DNA of 64,000 bases from Xanthobacter dioxanivorans (GTDB lineage Bacteria; Pseudomonadota; Alphaproteobacteria; Rhizobiales; Xanthobacteraceae): the NCBI RefSeq assembly GCF_016807805.1, contig NZ_CP063362.1, forward strand, positions 1,787,001-1,851,000, written 5' to 3'. The position numbers and the translations under genes are program-made. Shown in pieces: positions 10,747 to 19,222 of this stretch. The notes beneath the pieces are model-generated. The model saw nothing but the letters and a program-made list of their open reading frames with translations, was not told where the DNA came from and did no database searches. Position 1 is the stretch's first letter. Each line of letters opens with the position of its first letter.

Positions 10747-11715
10747 TCAATGCCGGCCGGGGTCGCGTTGTGTGAGGGGCGATCCGGGCGCTATCGAGGC
10801 GGCCGGGTCTCTGGGTGGCGGGCTTTGGGTGGCGGGCTTTGGGCGGCGCGGGCGGGCGACCACCAGCCCGGCCACGATCAGCGCGCCGCCCAGCATCTGC
10901 AGGGGCGACAGGGGTTCGCCGAGCAGCAGCGCGCCGAGGGCCGCCGCCGACACCACCTCCAGGAAGAAGACCAGTGCGCCGAAGGCCGGCGGCACCGCGG
11001 CGAGCCCCACCGCCAGCAATCCCTGTCCGCCCACCTGCGAGACCAGGGCGAGCGCGAGGAGTGAGGCCATGCCGGCGGCGCTCGCCGGCCACAGGGTCGG
11101 CTCCAGCGCCAAGGCGACGGCCAGGAGGATGGCGGCGGTGACGGCGGTGGAGACCAGCGATACCGCCGCCGCGCCCCGCACCCGCCGCGCCCGGCCGATG
11201 GCCAGGAAATAGCCGGCGAAGAAAACGGCGGTGGCGAGGCCCGCGGCATCGCCCGGCAGGTGGCCCGGATCGAAGTGCCAGCTCTGGCCCACCAGCGCCG
11301 CCGCACCCAGGAGGCACAGCAGCAGCCCGGCCCAGCCGGAGTGTGACACCCTCTGGCGCAGCACTAGCACGGCGAAGGCGGTGACCCAGACCGGAGACGT
11401 GGTGGCGAGGGCGGTGGCGTTGGCCACGCTCGTGCCCAGGATGGCGAGGTGCCAGAAGAATAGGTCGCCGGCGAAGAAGGTCCCGGCGAGGGACGAGGCG
11501 CGATCCACGCGAAAGGCGCTGCGCCCCTCGGCGAGGGCGGTCCATGCGGCGAGCACGGGCAAGGCCAGCGCCACGCGCCAGAAGGCACTGGCGAAAGGGC
11601 CGACATCCGCCTGCCGCACGAACAGCACCGAGGCGCCCATGGCGAAGGCGCCGAGCGCAAGCGTGGCGATGCCGAAGGCGAGCCGGTAGGGGGCGGGCGT
11701 CACGATCGGTGTCAC
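10747..11715 (-). CDS. DMT-superfamily (EamA) transporter
   Basis: The 322-residue protein has ten predicted hydrophobic helices in two EamA repeats. Key features are FAMGASVLFVRQADVGPFAS at the first helices and FGALVFFLEVVSAAALGALL plus LLGEPLSPLQMLGGALIVAG in the second repeat. EamA proteins usually export amino acids or related metabolites; the substrate here is unknown. The C-terminal tail after ARPRRPK is encoded partly by a 14-bp tandem repeat and is unlikely to be conserved. Confidence 0.85.
   Translation of the reverse strand: MTPIVTPAPYRLAFGIATLALGAFAMGASVLFVRQADVGPFASAFWRVALALPVLAAWTALAEGRSAFRVDRASSLAGTFFAGDLFFWHLAILGTSVANATALATTSPVWVTAFAVLVLRQRVSHSGWAGLLLCLLGAAALVGQSWHFDPGHLPGDAAGLATAVFFAGYFLAIGRARRVRGAAAVSLVSTAVTAAILLAVALALEPTLWPASAAGMASLLALALVSQVGGQGLLAVGLAAVPPAFGALVFFLEVVSAAALGALLLGEPLSPLQMLGGALIVAGLVVARPRRPKPATQSPPPRDPAASIAPGSPLTQRDPGRH
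10813..10848. repeat. 14-bp tandem repeat inside the EamA gene tail
   Basis: GGGTGGCGGGCTTT occurs at 10813-10826 and 10827-10840, followed by a partial copy. A 14-bp period is not a multiple of three, so each extra copy shifts the frame. This implies the protein's C-terminal tail is not under strong constraint. Confidence 0.85.
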
Positions 11716-11976
11716 CGGCAGGGGCGGTACGGGGTGGGGAAGGGGTAGCGGGACCGGGTTGCGCAGCGATGCCTGTGCGCCGTTGCGTGGAAAACGGGGA
11801 CGCGTCCTTGACGGGGCGCCTGCGGGGCGCCTCTATCGACGCCCGACCGGGAGCCGGGCGGATGCGGCGGCGTGCAGGCGCGTCGCGGCAGGCGGACGGC
11901 TCCCACCGATGTTTCGCGCGTCCCGCGGCCGGCTTCGCCCGTGCCCGCCCGCGCCCCGTACGAGGAGAGAGGCCAG

Positions 11977-12240
11977 GTGGCGGAAGACGTGTCAGATGCC
12001 CCCGCGGGCTTTGCCAAGGAGCAGCTCAAGTCCTTCATCGAGCGCATCGAGCGCCTTGAGGAGGAGAAAAAGGCCATCGCCGACGACATCAAGGACGTGT
12101 TCGCCGAGGCGAAGGCCAACGGCTTCGATGTGAAGGCGCTGCGCGCCATCCTGAAGATCCGCAAGGAAGACGTGGACGAGCGCAAGGAGCACGAGGCCAT
12201 CGTGGATCTCTATCTCCAGGCGCTGGGCATCTTCGTCTAG
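11977..12240 (+). CDS. gapR: GapR nucleoid-associated protein (DUF2312)
   Basis: The 87-residue protein matches the GapR/DUF2312 family: [60 protein letters not shown]. In Caulobacter GapR forms a coiled-coil tetramer that encircles AT-rich or overtwisted DNA and aids chromosome replication. I chose the GTG at 11977, preceded by a strong GAGGAGAGAG site; an earlier ATG at 11872 would add unrelated residues. Confidence 0.9.
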   Translation: MAEDVSDAPAGFAKEQLKSFIERIERLEEEKKAIADDIKDVFAEAKANGFDVKALRAILKIRKEDVDERKEHEAIVDLYLQALGIFV

Positions 12241-12282
12241 AGCGTCTTCGAGTGGAGAAGGCGCGTTAAATCAATGACATGT

Positions 12283-12317
12283 AGCATTTTTCCGGTTCGG
12301 TGAATCGCAAAAATGCT
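12283..12317. repeat. Long imperfect palindrome between converging genes
   Basis: AGCATTTTT (12283-12291) pairs with AAAAATGCT (12309-12317). The 17-base middle is itself nearly self-complementary (CGGTTC against GAATCG), so the whole 35 bases form an almost continuous hairpin. It lies between gapR (+) and the M15-like gene (-). The T run is on the 5' arm, so it is not a classical intrinsic terminator. It resembles dispersed intergenic palindromes of this bacterial order. Confidence 0.7.
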
Positions 12318-12354
12318 CCCGTCCCCGTCCGGCCGATGCCGGGCGGCGGCGGTC

Positions 12355-13833
12355 TCACATGCGCTGGGTGATCGCCACGCCGCGCAGGCCGCCCCCGCGC
12401 AGGTCGGGCCACACGTCGCCCGGCGTCGGCTGCATGGAGAAGGTCATGGCGTAGACCGCAGGGGTCACGTCGTGGGGCGGTTCCATCAGCTCGGCGAGGC
12501 TGCGCACCTCGGGGCTGCGCAAATAGGACTGGGACGAGACGCTGGTCGACAGGAACATGCGTCCGGCCGCGAGCTCCGTGCCGCCGCGGGCGCCCCGCGG
12601 CCGGCCGGCCGGGGCCGGTTCCTCGGCCGCCTGGGCCATGAGGCCGCCGGCGAGGAACCGGGCGTTGCCGAGAAGATCCCCCATGTTGTCGCCGGCGACG
12701 CGCGCCGCGGCATAGCTGAGCGCCGGCGTGTCGGCGCCGGCTCCGCGCGCCTGCGTCCCCCGGGTGATGACCGGCGGCAGCGGTGCCATGGCCGAGGCGA
12801 GGCTGGCGACGCGCGCATTGCGCTCCTGCTCGGCCTCGGCCGGACGGCGCTGCGGGAAGGGGACGGGAACGCCGGAGCTGGCCTGGCTCGCCAGCATCGC
12901 GCCGGCCGCGATTTCCGCCGGCCGCGACGGGGGCAGCGGCGCCAGGGCGGCGAGCTGGGTCCTCGGGGCGCCCTCGCGCGCCGGGGCGGGAGCGGCGGGC
13001 TCGGGGGCCGAAGCGGATGCCGTGGCGTTCTCCGCGCCGCTTTCCTCGTCGTCCGCGTCCTTGCGGCCGAACAGGCTGGCCAGGAAGTTCTTGCCGCCGG
13101 CGGAGGCGACGGCGACGCCGGGCTTGGAGCCTCGGGCCTGAAGCTCGGCGACCGCGGCATTGTAGTTGGAGAGCGGGCGCCCGTCGGAGGGCACGTGCAC
13201 GGTCTTGCCGTCCGGGAAGACGCGGGCGAGCTGGTCGTGATTCATGCGCGGCCAGTGGCGCACGTTGCCGGTGTCCATGTGCACGAAGGGCGAGCCCGAG
13301 GTGGGATAGAAGCCGACGCCGCCGCGCTGGAGCCGCAGGCCGGCCACGCGCAGGTCGGTGAGGTTCACGCCGGGAATGTAGAAGTCCATGGCCTTGCCCA
13401 GCATGTGCTGGGAGAACTTGGCGACGCCGCGGCTGCGCGAGCGCAGCATGGAATTGGTCTCGGGCGAGCGGTAGGAGGAGACGATCTGGATGGGGGCGGA
13501 GGCGTTGGTCTCGCGATAGACCTCCCAGACGATGTCGAACAGCTGCGGGTCCATCTGGGTGGACTTCTGGTTGCGCCAGTCCCGCAGGAAATGATTGAGC
13601 TTGGCCAGCGCCTCGGGGTCGTAGCGGCCGTTCTTCTTGAAGGTGAAGGTACCGTCCTCGCCCGAATGGGTGTGGTGCAGGGTGATGGTGCGGGTGTCGC
13701 CGTTGGCCACCGCCGTCTGCAGCGACGAGGTGCCGGCGATCAGCAGGCTCGTTCCGATGGCGGCCGCCCGCAGTGCCGGCGCACCGTTGCGGCGCATGGA
13801 TCGGACGGTGTCGAGGGCGTGTCGGATGGCCAA
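12355..13833 (-). CDS. DUF882/YcbK-like peptidase M15 family protein
   Basis: The 492-residue protein begins with a signal-like segment (residues about 22-42). The DUF882 domain (about 50-230) shows LNHFLRDWRNQK, VSSYRSPETN, SQHMLGKAMDFYIPGV and FVHMDTGNVRHW. The SxHMxGxAxDF and HxDxG residues are the zinc ligands of M15 peptidases, so it may cut peptidoglycan peptide stems. The C-terminal half is long, Ala/Pro-rich and low-complexity. E. coli ycbK lies beside the L,D-transpeptidase ycbB; the same pairing is seen here with the next gene upstream. Confidence 0.85.
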   Translation of the reverse strand: MAIRHALDTVRSMRRNGAPALRAAAIGTSLLIAGTSSLQTAVANGDTRTITLHHTHSGEDGTFTFKKNGRYDPEALAKLNHFLRDWRNQKSTQMDPQLFDIVWEVYRETNASAPIQIVSSYRSPETNSMLRSRSRGVAKFSQHMLGKAMDFYIPGVNLTDLRVAGLRLQRGGVGFYPTSGSPFVHMDTGNVRHWPRMNHDQLARVFPDGKTVHVPSDGRPLSNYNAAVAELQARGSKPGVAVASAGGKNFLASLFGRKDADDEESGAENATASASAPEPAAPAPAREGAPRTQLAALAPLPPSRPAEIAAGAMLASQASSGVPVPFPQRRPAEAEQERNARVASLASAMAPLPPVITRGTQARGAGADTPALSYAAARVAGDNMGDLLGNARFLAGGLMAQAAEEPAPAGRPRGARGGTELAAGRMFLSTSVSSQSYLRSPEVRSLAELMEPPHDVTPAVYAMTFSMQPTPGDVWPDLRGGGLRGVAITQRM

Positions 13834-14193
13834 TGTCTCGAACCCGAGGCTCAGATTTCATGGACGCCGCGACTGTTGCCGCGGCGCTATAGGACCGGAG
13901 TCTTGTCGGGTTCGGTTAAGGGTGCGTTGACACCCCGCGCCCCCATGCGCCCGGGCACGAAACTTCTTTCGCACACCGGTCACGGCTCCGTGACTATCGG
14001 CCGAGTGTGGCGAAAACGTGCCCCGGCCTGTGGCGCAGCGGCCTCAGGCAAGCGCGAAGCGGTGCGGGTGTGTGGGGTCCGGCGCGGCACGCCGTCGCAC
14101 AAGGCGACGGTCGAGCTCAGGGGAAGTCACGTAAAATCAATCATTTGAAGATATGTGCCGGCCCCGCGTCGCGCGCCGCCGGCATTCGCGGGT
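13834..14193. other. 360-bp spacer between L,D-transpeptidase and YcbK-like genes
   Basis: No credible gene is seen. The stretch between 14125 and 14155 is less GC-rich (GTAAAATCAATCATTTGAAG). Since both flanking genes read leftwards, a promoter for the YcbK-like gene could lie here, but I cannot place it. Confidence 0.5.
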
Positions 14194-16140
14194 TCAGCGC
14201 GGCTTCGGCGCCGAGGCGCTGCCGCCTTCGGCGATTCGCTTGCGGCCGTCGAGGCCGAGCCGGGTCTTCACATCGGCATTGATGCCGTAGAGGTCCTCGC
14301 GCGTCACCAGCCGGCCGGCATCGTCGAACACCACGTTGAAATAGACGATGTGCACCGGGAAGCGCTGCTTGAGGTTGATGTAGCGCTCGGAGGAGCCGAA
14401 CATCTTGGAGATGCGCCCCTCGGTCCAGTTGTCGCCGGGCAGGCCGAGATTGAAGATCACCTCGCCGAACTTGAGCGGCTCGTAGACGCGCACGCAGCCA
14501 TGGCTGTAGGCGCGCCGGTCGTTCTGGAACAGCGCCTTGGACGGGGTGTCGTGCAGATAGACCGAGTGGTCGTTGGGGAACATGAACTTGATGCGCCCCA
14601 GGGCATTGCGCTCGCTCGGCGCCTGGCGGAAGGAGTAGCCGCCCGAGCCGTTGCGCACCACCTGGATGCCGCGGCGGCTCAGCGCCGAGGGGTCCGAGCG
14701 CAGCAGCGGCATCATCTCGTTGCGGGCGATGCTCGGCGGGATGTTCCAGGCCGGGTTGACCACGATGTACTGCATCTCGCGGGTGAGGAGCGGGGTGGGG
14801 GTCTGCGGCTTGCCCACCACCACCCGCGTCTCGTGGATCCGGCGCGTGTCCTCGAAGATCCGGACCATGAATTCCGGGATGTTGACCATCACGTAGGTCT
14901 GACCGAGGTCGCGCGGCAGCCAGCGCCAGCGCTCCATGTTGGCGATCACGTCCGCCTTCAGGCTGCCGCCGCCGGGATTGGCGCCTTCGTTCAGGGCGGC
15001 GAGGGTCGAGGGGCCGACGATGCCGGTCGGCTTGATGCTCACCGTCTCCTGGTAGGCCTTGACCGCGTCCGCGAGCTGCCGGTCGTAGACGAGGTCTCCG
15101 GGCACGCCGGTGGTGAGGCCGAGGCGGGCGCGCAACGCGGGGATGCGGGCGTCGCTGGCGCCGGGGCGGATCTGCGGGCCGGATGCGATGGCGACGATGC
15201 CGGGGGTGGTCTGCCCGGTCACCTTGGCGAGCTGCGCCTTCAGCGCCTTGTAGCCGGCATGGGGCGGGTTGTAGGAGGCGAGCGCCGCGTTGGCGTCCGG
15301 CGCATAGGCCACCTTGGTGAGGATCGCCGTCGGGTCGGGGATGTCGCGCACCGGGGTGACCAGCGCCGAAATGCGGTTCGGGTCGAAGCGGCCCGACTGG
15401 GCGTGGCGGGCATAGGTGAGGGCGGCCACGGCGAGCTTCAGCTCGGTCCGGGCGAGCTCGCTGGCATCGGCCGCCGCCCGGGGCGCCGGGACGGCATAGT
15501 CGGCCGGGTCGAGCCCGTCTTCCGCCGCCGCGCCGAGGCGGGCGATGACCGCCTTGCCGCGGGCGTCGACGCCCTTGTCGTCCACGAACACGGGCATGTT
15601 CTGCCGCGCGCCGTAGAAGGTGACCAGCGCGTCCTGCTCCTTCTTGGCGGCGCCGAGGTGGTCGGGCGTGGCCAGGAGGCTGGCGATGCTCCCGGCGATG
15701 GGGGCGAGCGGGCTTTCGGCCACCACCGGCGCCGGCGGTGCGGCGGGGGGTGCAGTCTCAGGGGCGGAGGCCGTGGCGGCCGCGCCGTCGCCGGCGGCGT
15801 CGACGCCGCCGCGCACCGGAGCCGGCGCGCTCGCCTGGGGCGCGGATGCGGGAGCGGCGGCGGGCGGGGTGGCCGGCGCGGTCGAATGGGTCTGCGCGGT
15901 CGAGGTGGCGAGGGGCGGCAGCGGGGTGGTCAGCGGCAGGTCGGCGGCGGATCCGGGACGCGGCGCGTCGTCCGTCCCCATGCCGGCATCGGCGGTGACG
16001 GGCATGGCGTGCGGCGGATCGGGCTGCTCGGCGCGGGCCGGCGCGAGCCCGAGGGTGGCGACCGACATGCCGATGACTCCGGCGCGGAGCAGGCGGCACA
16101 GGGTGCCCGCCGTCGTCTCGTCCTCTGGTCCGAACCCCAT
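14194..16140 (-). CDS. YcbB-like L,D-transpeptidase
   Basis: The 648-residue protein has an N-terminal hydrophobic segment (about 17-38), then a Pro/Ala-rich linker to residue 120. A peptidoglycan-binding-like helical region (about 300-370, KAYQETVSIKPTGIVGPSTL) precedes the YkuD domain. The catalytic motif is AYSHGCVRVYEP, with the nucleophile Cys near residue 549. FMFPNDHSVYLHDTPSKALF is typical of the LdtD/YcbB branch. It likely makes 3-3 cross-links in peptidoglycan. It sits 360 bp upstream of the YcbK-like gene in the same direction. Confidence 0.9.
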   Translation of the reverse strand: MGFGPEDETTAGTLCRLLRAGVIGMSVATLGLAPARAEQPDPPHAMPVTADAGMGTDDAPRPGSAADLPLTTPLPPLATSTAQTHSTAPATPPAAAPASAPQASAPAPVRGGVDAAGDGAAATASAPETAPPAAPPAPVVAESPLAPIAGSIASLLATPDHLGAAKKEQDALVTFYGARQNMPVFVDDKGVDARGKAVIARLGAAAEDGLDPADYAVPAPRAAADASELARTELKLAVAALTYARHAQSGRFDPNRISALVTPVRDIPDPTAILTKVAYAPDANAALASYNPPHAGYKALKAQLAKVTGQTTPGIVAIASGPQIRPGASDARIPALRARLGLTTGVPGDLVYDRQLADAVKAYQETVSIKPTGIVGPSTLAALNEGANPGGGSLKADVIANMERWRWLPRDLGQTYVMVNIPEFMVRIFEDTRRIHETRVVVGKPQTPTPLLTREMQYIVVNPAWNIPPSIARNEMMPLLRSDPSALSRRGIQVVRNGSGGYSFRQAPSERNALGRIKFMFPNDHSVYLHDTPSKALFQNDRRAYSHGCVRVYEPLKFGEVIFNLGLPGDNWTEGRISKMFGSSERYINLKQRFPVHIVYFNVVFDDAGRLVTREDLYGINADVKTRLGLDGRKRIAEGGSASAPKPR

Positions 16141-16266
16141 GGTCTTCTCCTCGCCCGCCCTTGCGCTCGTATGCTTGCGCTCAAGATCCCCGCGCTTGCT
16201 TCGTGCCGTGACCCGTTCGTCCGATCAACTCACAAAGCCGCGCTGACACGGGCTTTTCATCGTCTG

Positions 16267-16959
16267 TCACTCTGCGGCAACAAACCGCGGTGCCAAAGGT
16301 TCCGCGGGGAGGTCTTCGCCTACCGCACCGTGCTCGATCTCCGCCAGCTTGCGGTAGAGGGTGGAGCGGCCGATGCCGAGGCGGCGCGCCGCCTCGGTGA
16401 GGCGGCCGCCATACAGGTGGCAGGCGAAGCGGATGGCTTCCGCCTCGATCTGCTCCAGGCGGCGCACGTGCCCGGCCGATTCGAGCAGGGCGAAGGCGTG
16501 CTCCTGCGCCGCGTCGCCCGGTGCGGCGGGCGCGGCCGGAGGCGCGAACGGCACCACCGTGCCGGTCCGGATCTCCGCCTCGGGACGCGCCGCCCGCCCG
16601 AGCGCGATGGCGTTGGCGAGGGCCACTTCCAGCCGCAGCGCGCCGGCGGGCTTCACCACGAAATCGCGGGCTCCGGCGCGGATGGCGTCGGCGGCGGCAT
16701 CGAGCCCGGCCGGCGTCACCTGCACCACCACGGGCACGGCGAGGCCCCGCGCCGACATCCGGCGCAGCACCCCCATGCCGTCGAGGCCGGGCAGCACAAG
16801 GTCCAGCAGCACGGCGTCGAACCGCTCGAGCGACAGGCGCGCGAGCGCGCCGTCGCCGTCGTCGGCCAGGACGCAGCGGTAACCCTTGCGGGAGAGAGCG
16901 GTTTCGAGACGGGCGGCCTCGAGCGAATCGTCTTCGACGATGAGGATGGAAAGCGGCAT
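16267..16959 (-). CDS. Response regulator with REC and Fis-type HTH domains
   Basis: The 230-residue protein starts with a receiver domain: acidic pair IVEDD (residues 8-10), phosphoacceptor Asp53 in VLLDLVLPG, and the KP signature VVKPAG. The C-terminal part holds a Fis-like helix-turn-helix, LTEAARRLGIGRSTLYRKLA (about 190-210). It looks like an NtrC-type regulator without the AAA+ sigma54-activating domain. No sensor kinase is adjacent, so its partner is elsewhere. The K-S loop residues are somewhat divergent (VVVQVTPAG in place of the usual TG/TA). Confidence 0.87.
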   Translation of the reverse strand: MPLSILIVEDDSLEAARLETALSRKGYRCVLADDGDGALARLSLERFDAVLLDLVLPGLDGMGVLRRMSARGLAVPVVVQVTPAGLDAAADAIRAGARDFVVKPAGALRLEVALANAIALGRAARPEAEIRTGTVVPFAPPAAPAAPGDAAQEHAFALLESAGHVRRLEQIEAEAIRFACHLYGGRLTEAARRLGIGRSTLYRKLAEIEHGAVGEDLPAEPLAPRFVAAE

Positions 16960-17054
16960 CAGGGCTGTGACGGAGCACCGGGCGGGAGGGATTCGCTGCG
17001 GAGCTTGGGCGGGAGATGGTTAACAAGCCCTGAGCCTCGCGCCGGCCGTGTTCG

Positions 17055-17096
17055 TCGGGCAGCTTGGGTCGGGCAACCTGGGTCGGGCCGCTTGCG
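17055..17096. repeat. 14-bp tandem repeat, about three copies
   Basis: Units TCGGGCAGCTTGGG (17055), TCGGGCAACCTGGG (17069) and TCGGGCCGCTTGCG (17083) follow one another upstream of the oligoendopeptidase gene. The second and third copies carry substitutions. Confidence 0.75.
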
Positions 17097-17171
17097 GCGC
17101 AGGCCCAATGCGGCGATTTTGTCCCCCGAGCCCGGCGCCGTCGGTGCGCCGCCCCCGTTTGCGGAGGTCCC

Positions 17172-19055
17172 ATGTTTCGTTCGTTCCCGCTGCCGCATCG
17201 TTCGCCGGATTTTCACGACGCCTTTGCCCGCCTCTGCCGCGCCGCGCCGGCGACCGTCTCCGCCACCGCCGAGGCGGCCGAGCGCCTGCCCGAGTGGAAC
17301 CTCTCGGACCTTTACCCGGCCATGGATTCGCCGCTGCTGGAAGCGGACCTGATGGCGGCCGATGCCGAGTGCACCGCGTTCGAGCAGGCCTTCAAGGGCA
17401 AGCTCGCGGATCTGCTGGCCGGGCCTGACGCGGGCGGCATCCTGGCCGCGGCGGTGAAGCGCTACGAGGCGATCGACGACCTCATCGGCCGCATCGCCTC
17501 CTATGGCAGCCTCGTCTATGCGGGCGACACGTCCGACGCCGCCCGCGCCAAGTTCTACGGCGACATCCAGGAGCGCCTCACCGACGCCTCCACCCATCTC
17601 CTGTTCTTCACCCTGGAGCTGAACCGGCTCGACGACGCGGCGCTGGAAGCCGCCATGGCCGACCCGGCGCTGGGGCATTACCGCCCGTGGATCGAGGACC
17701 TGCGCAAGGACAAGCCCTACCAGCTCGACGACAAGATCGAGCAGCTGTTCCACGAGAAGGCCAATCCCTCCCGCAGCGCCTGGAGCCGGCTGTTCGACGA
17801 GACCATCTCCTCCCTGCGCTTTCAGGTGGACGGGCAGGAGCTCGCCATCGAGCCCACCTTGAACCTGATGCAGGACCCCAAGGAGGAGGTGCGCAAGACC
17901 GCCGGCCTCGCCTTGGCGGAGACCTTCGGCAAAAACCTGCGCCTGTTCACCCTCATCACCAACACGCTGGCCAAGGACAAGGAAATCTCCGACCGCTGGC
18001 GCGGCTTTCCCGATGTCGCCTCCTCCCGCCACCTCGCCAACCGGGTGGAGAAGGAGGTGGTGGACGCCATGGTGGAGGCGATCCGCGTCGCCTATCCGCG
18101 CCTGTCGCACCGCTATTACGCGCTGAAGGCGCGCTGGTTCGGCAAGGAAAAGCTGGAATTCTGGGACCGCAACGCGCCGCTGCCGAAGGTGGAGAGCCGG
18201 GACATCGGCTGGAGCGAGGCGAGGGACACGGTGCTCGAAGCCTACGGCACCTTCTCGCCGCGCATGGCGGACATCGCCCGCACCTTCTTCGACAAGTCCT
18301 GGATCGATGCCCCGGTGCGGCCCGGCAAGTCGCCCGGCGCCTTCGCCCATCCCACCGTGCCGTCGGCGCACCCCTACGTGCTGCTCAACTACCAGGGCAA
18401 GCCGCGGGACGTGATGACGCTGGCCCACGAGCTCGGCCACGGGGTGCACCAGGTGCTGGCGGCCCGCCAGGGCGCGCTGATGGCGCCGACCCCGCTGACG
18501 CTGGCCGAGACCGCCTCCGTCTTCGGCGAGATGCTCACCTTCCGCCGGCTGCTCGCCGGTGCCGAGACCCCGCGGGCGCGCAAGATCATGCTCGCGCAGA
18601 AGGTGGAGGACATGATCAACACGGTGGTGCGCCAGACCGCCTTCTACACCTTCGAGCGCAACGTCCACACCGAGCGCCGGCAGGGCGAGCTGACGTCGGA
18701 GAAGGTGGGCGAGATCTGGATGCAGGTGCAGAGCGAGAGCCTCGGCCCGGCCATCCACCTGAGCGCCGGCTACGAGACCTTCTGGACCTACATCCCCCAC
18801 TTCATCCACTCGCCCTTCTACGTCTACGCCTATGCGTTCGGCGATTGCCTGGTGAACTCGCTCTATGCGGTCTACGAGAAGGCGGCGGACGGCTTTGCCG
18901 AGCGCTATCTTGAAATGCTGTCGGCCGGCGGCACCCGGCACCACGCCGAGCTGCTCGCCCCCTTCGGCCTTGATGCGCGCGACCCGGCCTTCTGGCAGAC
19001 CGGCCTCTCGCTCATCGACCGGATGATCACCGAGCTGGAAAGCATGGAGGGCTGA
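17172..19055 (+). CDS. pepF: Oligoendopeptidase F family metallopeptidase (M3B)
   Basis: This 627-residue peptidase should cut short peptides in the cytoplasm. The N-terminal segment (WNLSDLYPAMDSPLLEADL) and the zinc motif LAHELGHGVHQ (about residues 418-422, HExxH) identify the M3B clan. Downstream FGEMLTFRRLL supplies the third ligand Glu, and YETFWTYIPHFIHSPFYVYA is the family's C-terminal signature. The ATG at 17172 gives the normal start. It is flanked by a 14-bp repeat upstream and an EnvC-like gene downstream. Confidence 0.93.
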   Translation: MFRSFPLPHRSPDFHDAFARLCRAAPATVSATAEAAERLPEWNLSDLYPAMDSPLLEADLMAADAECTAFEQAFKGKLADLLAGPDAGGILAAAVKRYEAIDDLIGRIASYGSLVYAGDTSDAARAKFYGDIQERLTDASTHLLFFTLELNRLDDAALEAAMADPALGHYRPWIEDLRKDKPYQLDDKIEQLFHEKANPSRSAWSRLFDETISSLRFQVDGQELAIEPTLNLMQDPKEEVRKTAGLALAETFGKNLRLFTLITNTLAKDKEISDRWRGFPDVASSRHLANRVEKEVVDAMVEAIRVAYPRLSHRYYALKARWFGKEKLEFWDRNAPLPKVESRDIGWSEARDTVLEAYGTFSPRMADIARTFFDKSWIDAPVRPGKSPGAFAHPTVPSAHPYVLLNYQGKPRDVMTLAHELGHGVHQVLAARQGALMAPTPLTLAETASVFGEMLTFRRLLAGAETPRARKIMLAQKVEDMINTVVRQTAFYTFERNVHTERRQGELTSEKVGEIWMQVQSESLGPAIHLSAGYETFWTYIPHFIHSPFYVYAYAFGDCLVNSLYAVYEKAADGFAERYLEMLSAGGTRHHAELLAPFGLDARDPAFWQTGLSLIDRMITELESMEG

Positions 19056-19222
19056 CGCCTGCGGGCGGCCCTGCCGGGCGCATGTCCGGGCGGGGCGGAT
19101 GCCGGCCCGCAGCAAGAAGATGCGCCGAGCCGAAGCCCGGGAGCATGCGCGATGCGGAAAGCTCCCGGGAGCGCGGGCGCGGCTTTACCAGTCCTAAACC
19201 ATGCGGCCTCAAGGATGGGGCC

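Noticed and set aside
14155-17352. 1065-residue ORF across the L,D-transpeptidase and regulator genes
   Set aside because: Composition is His/Gly/Arg/Val-rich without domain motifs; the minus-strand genes there have clear families.
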